11,409 nucleotides of DNA from Phoronis pallida (Eukaryota; Phoronida; Phoronidae): positions 1-11,409 of the forward strand of contig JAOXYC010207795.1 of NCBI GenBank assembly GCA_028565715.1. Reading direction: 5' to 3'. Of the stretch, positions 1 through 6,000 are shown piece after piece. The notes beneath the pieces are model-generated. The model ran no database searches and was not told where the DNA came from. It was given only the letters and a program-made list of their open reading frames with translations. Position 1 is the stretch's first letter, and every line of letters begins with the position of its first letter. The translations under genes were made by a program, and so were the position numbers.

Positions 1-7
1 AAAAAAA

Positions 8-25
8 ATGGCGGTTTGTACGGAG
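8..25 (+). CDS. CEP83: CEP83 exon 1 (six codons, MAVCTE)
   Basis: A short first coding exon at the window edge. ATG at 8 in the context AAAATGG is followed by five codons and a consensus donor, GAG|GTGAGT, at 25/26. It joins in phase 0 to exon 2 (AGT GAG ATG), so translation could start here or at the ATG at 1050. If the latter is used, this is 5' untranslated exon. Only seven bases precede it, so promoter and transcription start are not visible. Confidence 0.6.
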
Positions 26-3000
26 GTGAGTTACTCTCCTTCTCTCTCATTTTCTATCATCATATATTTGGTTAATTGGCAGCCACCTGTGGCCAAGTCC
101 AAAGCCAAAAACTAAATGAGTTGAAAAAGACAAAATTCAACGTTCAAAGCAAGGGAAGTTAGTCTCTTCCACAGCCCCTCTCGTACAAGGGTTTGTGGCA
201 ATTGTGCAGTATCCGACGCATCTCGCGATTCCCGTTTTTCAGTTAATGAAATGCATTGACTGAATAACGCGAATTCGCAAGATTTGTTGACGAGGTGTCC
301 GATACTGCACAATTACCGGGTTTGTTTTCCCTCCGCAAGAATGATCAGTATAGTTAATTAATGATGGTGACATCACTCGGCACTCAATACAGCCGCTTAC
401 TCTTGGCAATAAACCATACGACCTTCTTCTGTTTCTGTCTCAATACTGTGCAGACCTCTTTGCAGAGTATTTTCGCACAAGTGAGGTTAGGTAGTAAGGG
501 GAGGTAAAGGACCTCAGAAAGCTCATGATTCGGCATGATTCCACCTGATGCCGCTGGGAATCGAACCCTGATCTCCCGCGTCGCAATCCCATGCGCTATC
601 CATTCAGCCACCAGTCCCACCCCGATGATGTAACTTGATGATGTCTAGTTTTCAACAATGGGCTGAGTTCAGTCTAGGGGATCAGAAGGCCAAAGCAGTC
701 AGCAAAGTCAAATAGTAAACAGGGATCCAACACACTGACATTCTGTCGTGACCTATTTAAAAACACTTTTGAAATAGGGAAAGAAGTAAACTATCAGACT
801 ACCAGAATATAAAAAAATAAGGAAAGCTTTGAATTCCTGTTTGTATTACAACTTTAAAATGTCGGGTTATGAATTTTTCTGTCTTTTCAAAATTGATCAG
901 TTTCTGCCAACTAAGCATACATTTACTTGATTAGATAAACTGAATTTTTAAATTGATAAAAGATAACTAATATTTATTTTAATTCTGTTGCATACATTTA
1001 TTTATAAAGTAATGTTACTTGATTTGAATAATCCCTGCTTTAGAGTGAGATGGCTGGGACTGATCCTGGTCTACTCTCTGGGGGGAACCGGTCTTCACTT
1101 AGAGCAATGGAGAAAGAGACAGAGCTTCAGAAACTGTTGGCTGATGAGAAAATGAGGTGTCAACAACACAAAACAAACTACCAGACCTTGAAGCTGGAAC
1201 ATTCAAGGTAAATATTATACATTTTAGAAATGCCACTGGAAATGAAACTTTAAGCAAAGTTATAATATAGTTTAGAACAATAAATACAAAGGTTCTATGC
1301 CACTACCAATGTCAGCAAATATGATGAGGGAAGTAAAATGTGAATATGTCAATAAAATTATTTTTAAAAACATAGCTCTATTCTTTCTAGAATTTATTTT
1401 TCCTTTAACCATTATTCATTTTAAAAGAACAAATGAACAATCTAAACAATAAAATATACCAAGAATTGACGTTGTATGATGCGATATAGAACGCAAAGAC
1501 AAAGCCCTGAAGATGAATTTGAAGCCGGTCAGCCTTTGTGTTATTTATATTTAATTTTTTTAATTTGTGTTTGGGGCATTCAAAGTAATATGGAAGAACA
1601 CGAACAACATTTTAACCCCCTTTAGTGTTTAAAAGTAGGTCATATTGATAAAAGGAAATTGTAAGATTGCTTATTTCTCAATATGAGCTCCTTTTTTCAT
1701 AGCATATTGATAAGGAATGAAAATCATAAAGTCAATTTAACTTAAATATGAATATATATTTTGTTCAAATCACTGTGTTTGTTTTCTAGACTTCAGGAAG
1801 AATATCTCAAGATGCAGCAAGACTTGCGTAACACAATAGATGAGTTCCGTACAATACAAGATGACAGTACGGCAACCGTACAGAGACTCACCAAAGACAA
1901 CAATGCTTTGAAGGCTGATATCACTGAACTGAAAACACAGGTTTGTTGGAAACAAAATAGAAATTGATGAATGTGATTGTATTTACGATTATAATGACTG
2001 AATTGAAAACAGTAGGTGAAAATTGTTTACATCTTGTATTCATGGCATTTCTGTATAAACTCACTTACTGACCCAGCTTTATTTGCAAAAAAGTACAGAA
2101 TTTCCATGCTCTTATTGACCTTGCATAAGAAATCTTGTCTTTTGCCTGAGAAGGCTAATAATTCTAATTATTTATTTTCAAAATGTCAAAAAATAATGAC
2201 AAATGTGTCATCTTTCTATTGTTGGACGACAGTATTCAGAGTGTTTTGCCAAAAATTTGCAAAGGGGCTCAATACTGTATTAACTGAAAATAAGTATGGG
2301 TTGTTGATCTTAGATACTTTTATCCTTGCCCATTTACAGATTGTTGACCCTCGCAAGCTAGAAGTGATGAAAATTGAAATGCTCACTGAAGTCGAAAAGC
2401 CATTCAAGGATCGGGTTCAAAGGTTGAACGAGGAAAGTGAAAAGTTCCGTAATGAATACAATAAGCTGCGTTACGAATATTCGTTCATGAAATCTGAGTT
2501 TGAACATCAACAGTCTGAACACCAGAGAGTCATCCAGGAGTTGAAACTAGCGCATGATGCAGAGGTATGTAGATGTTGGATGTTTTAGAACAAAATTTAA
2601 TAAAAACGAGGGTCTGTTCTCCTTACGCAAGAATCAGGTATTGCTAAGTGTATGTTGATTACGCCATTTCGCTTAAACACGATCCCCTACTTGCCGCTAC
2701 TGCTGGGAGCAGTAAGTTCAGTCCCTTGTGTGGGAAATTATTGCTTAAAAATGAATGTTAAATATACATAAGGTTTATCAAATTTTAGTTCATATTTCAC
2801 TATAAAGAATAATGGGGCATGCAAATGGTCTTACATTTTGTTTCAGCAAAGATTCCAAAAAAGGTCTGTGAAAGTAACTTCAGGACACAGATTTCACCAA
2901 ATACAACTCCTTGCATGAATACCAACCAAAAGGACTATCATTTTGCCACAAACGCTGACCTTTTGTACATTTCATCAATTTTGCAGGTCACAAATTTACG

Positions 3001-6000
3001 CCAAGAAAGGGAATCCTTGATTCAGAAGGTACAAGCTGAAAATAGTCACGACACAGATAAACTCAGGACTGTACAGAGGGACAACTCACAACTCAACCTC
3101 AAAGTCAAAGGTCAGTTACCAACTTATGTTTTAAATTATCCTTAGAACTAAGGATACTCTACTACTTAGTGTCACACTGTCTGTTTGGTAAAATATGCAA
3201 TTTGTGTCCAATGTTTGGAATATACGCCGATGAATGCTGAATATATAACTTATTTTAAAAGATGATTTGTGTTTTGGTTTGTTTATTTTTAACAACCATG
3301 ATTGGAGAACTTTTGGGTGAGTTACCAGTTGACAAGCGACACCTTTTCGAAGATACGAAAAAACATTGAACAAGATCTCTTTCACATTGACTAACCTGCG
3401 CTCAAAATAAATTGAATATCTCTTGAAGGTGAATATAAGTATCTTCTCAATTCTAGTATCTTCTCAATTTTCTTAGGACTGCTGACAGAGTTAGAGGAAA
3501 TCCGTGCCCAGAGAGAGCACCTGGGCTTGCAGGCAGATAATGTCGGTAGAATACAACAAAAACAGATAGCAGAACACCATGCTAATATCAGAGGATTGGA
3601 GGTAGATTTATTTTTCTGTCTCTCTTTTTGTATAACAAAACTTGTCTGTCTTTGTTGAACATTGATGTATATGGGTGAAGTTAACATTTTTTGATAGTAT
3701 GAATACTGATATAGATCAAAATGAAAAATTATCAAATTTTTAACTGTGAAGTTTTCTCAAATATAAGATAGAATTTTTAAAAGAATCTTGGATTATTTAA
3801 ATTAAGTATAAAAGAGAAACTTTAATTAGGGCAATCAGGTCGTACCCCGACGTGTCTCTCTCCACCCAGGTGTAGAAATGGGTACCAGGTAAGAAAATTG
3901 AATGAATCTGAATGAAAAGCTTAGCGCAAAAAAATGCAGCTCCGCTGATTTGAGAATGTTACTTGAGTGAACAGTTTTGCAACCTGGGATAATCATCATT
4001 GTAAAGCGCTTTGAAAAAAGCGCTATATAAGCACCAACATTATTATTATTATTATTCTGTTTGATTATGATGAAAGGATATGACTTAATATTCACATCCA
4101 TAATCTATTTTGTTCAGACTGAAAAAGACACATTAAAGTCACACTGCAGTCACTTACAAGAAGAAATGAACTCACTCACTGAACAGCTGAACCAAACTAC
4201 AGCACGGAGTCATGAACTGGAGAGAGAGATCACAACTCTGTCCAACAGAAATGAAGAGTTAGAGCACAGGTAATATTCTGATATATTCCCAGGTTGAAGT
4301 GCTTTAATGTTCATATCAACTGAATTTATACTTTGATGTGCATAACCCTAATAGGCGCATTTGGGGTGTTCTTGCCCAAGGACACTTAAAAGGGTAAAAG
4401 AGTCTAATATGGTTTATCCTGGTTTACAAATTCTAAATTGCTAGATCAGATGCCACAGACGCAAGTCTTCTGATTAAAATTATTTGCAAATCTTATTATG
4501 CAATGTGTTTAAACAAAATGACTCCACCAAAAACTTTAAAATTAGCTCTTTTTAAGATGCTGTCTCCTTGTTGGTGAGGATCTGGGGTCAAAATTCAAAT
4601 CAACTAGAATACAAAGATCTCAAATTTACCCCTTTACCGATTTTTTTGAATTTTTTTACTCAGATGCAGGTTAATTATATTCATCAATGGACTCGTTCAC
4701 ACAATTTCTAGTTGATTTGAATTTTGACCCCAGATCCTCACCAACAAGGAGACGGCATCTTTAAGTGTGTAAAAAGGAAATAACCACTCCCTATTACATA
4801 AATCATACAATTTAAATGGCCAGCACTTTAAAAAATTGTACCGTGCCCAAGGCCTTAAATTTTCAATAAAAGTATTCAAATAAGAAAAATACTTATCATT
4901 TCAGATCCAAGGTTGACTTGACCAATGTTAAGATGGAGATGGTGAGAAAGTGTGGAGACGTTGAAAGAGAGCGAGATCACATGTCCAATCAGATTGAAGG
5001 TACAATGTTCTCCAAACTTTGATCTTTTAACAAAGTCCAGATTTCTCATTCTTTTTGTTTCTGGACAACAGTTGAAAAACATTGTTTTGTGGAGCTGTTA
5101 AAAAATTTCCTGCTTTCCATTATTGTAATTTCACATTTGCTCCATCGGTGACAGATGACTGTCATGTATACAGAGCTGAGGATCAAACACATAATTGTTG
5201 TTTTTATTTTGATGAGTTTGTGGGGGCTTATACACCACCTTGAAGCTGGTGAGAAATCACAAATACGGCAATAATAGAAGTCTCGTACAATTAAAGGATG
5301 CAGAATGGTCAGTAAAATTCAACAGTACCTGTTTAAAAGAAAAGAATAGTGTGTAAAAATTTCACATCTTTTATTCATACTTTGGAATATTTATTATTTA
5401 TTCATACAATTTCAGATCTCCTATCCAAGCTTGAAGTATGTAAACATACGGAGGAGCAGTTACTACAGAAAGTTGGTGAGAAGGACCGTGAATGTATGAA
5501 GAAAATACAAGCCGTCCGGGAAGAAGAGTGGCAGAAAGTTAGCCAGGCTCAAAATGAGAGGTACTTTGTCTTATGGCATTGAATGTATAAAAAAATGTTC
5601 TCCATGAACAAAATCAATTCAGTTTCTATCATAAAAGAATTGAAATTTCTTTTTGAGTCACTGACACCAGTCTATTCAAAGTATCATTGCATTTCAGTCG
5701 CAGCTATTGTAGATTTGAATATCAGTTGCTTCTAACTGAAATTTCCCTTGCTTGAGTTATGCATTGTGTGGTATTTCCAGACTGGAGTTGGAATCAAGAC
5801 TCCAAGAACTTGAGAGGCAGAAAATAGATAGTGAATCTCAACAACATGCAGATATAGAAGAATATGAAGCTAAGTTGAAGGATGCCCAGACTGTGAGGGA
5901 GAATGCTGAGAAGGAGTGTATAAATATGAGGTTTGATCCAATTAAAATTTACCTCTTTAGATCTTTATATTTATCTATTGAAAACCGAGCTGCCCCTTCA

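Larger units (their letters stand above)
26..1043 (+). other. CEP83 intron 1
   Basis: About 1 kb between consensus donor GTGAGT and acceptor TGCTTTAG. The left 600 bases are filled with repeats (a minus-strand tRNA-derived SINE and a short foldback). From about 650 to 1043 I see only AT-rich non-coding sequence. Confidence 0.75.

Noticed and set aside
540-620. A possible functional tRNA gene on the minus strand
   Set aside because: A and B boxes are present, but the acceptor stem does not close and the sequence runs on into a SINE body, so it is a tRNA-derived repeat and not a tRNA gene.
2016-2588. A 190-codon plus-strand frame through intron 3 and exon 4
   Set aside because: Only the part from 2340 matches CEP83. 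The upstream part has intron-like composition and a clear CATTTACAG acceptor separates them.
2819-3145. A 108-codon plus-strand frame spanning exon 5
   Set aside because: Exon 5 (2987-3110) explains the coding part; the ends are intron read-through past good splice sites.
3835-4101. An 88-codon minus-strand frame
   Set aside because: It lies in the SINE tail and its (ATT)n run (read as poly-Asn), so it is not a gene.
5149-5164. Perfect short hairpin TGACAG-ATGA-CTGTCA
   Set aside because: A six-base stem in intron DNA is expected by chance at this length and has no supporting context.
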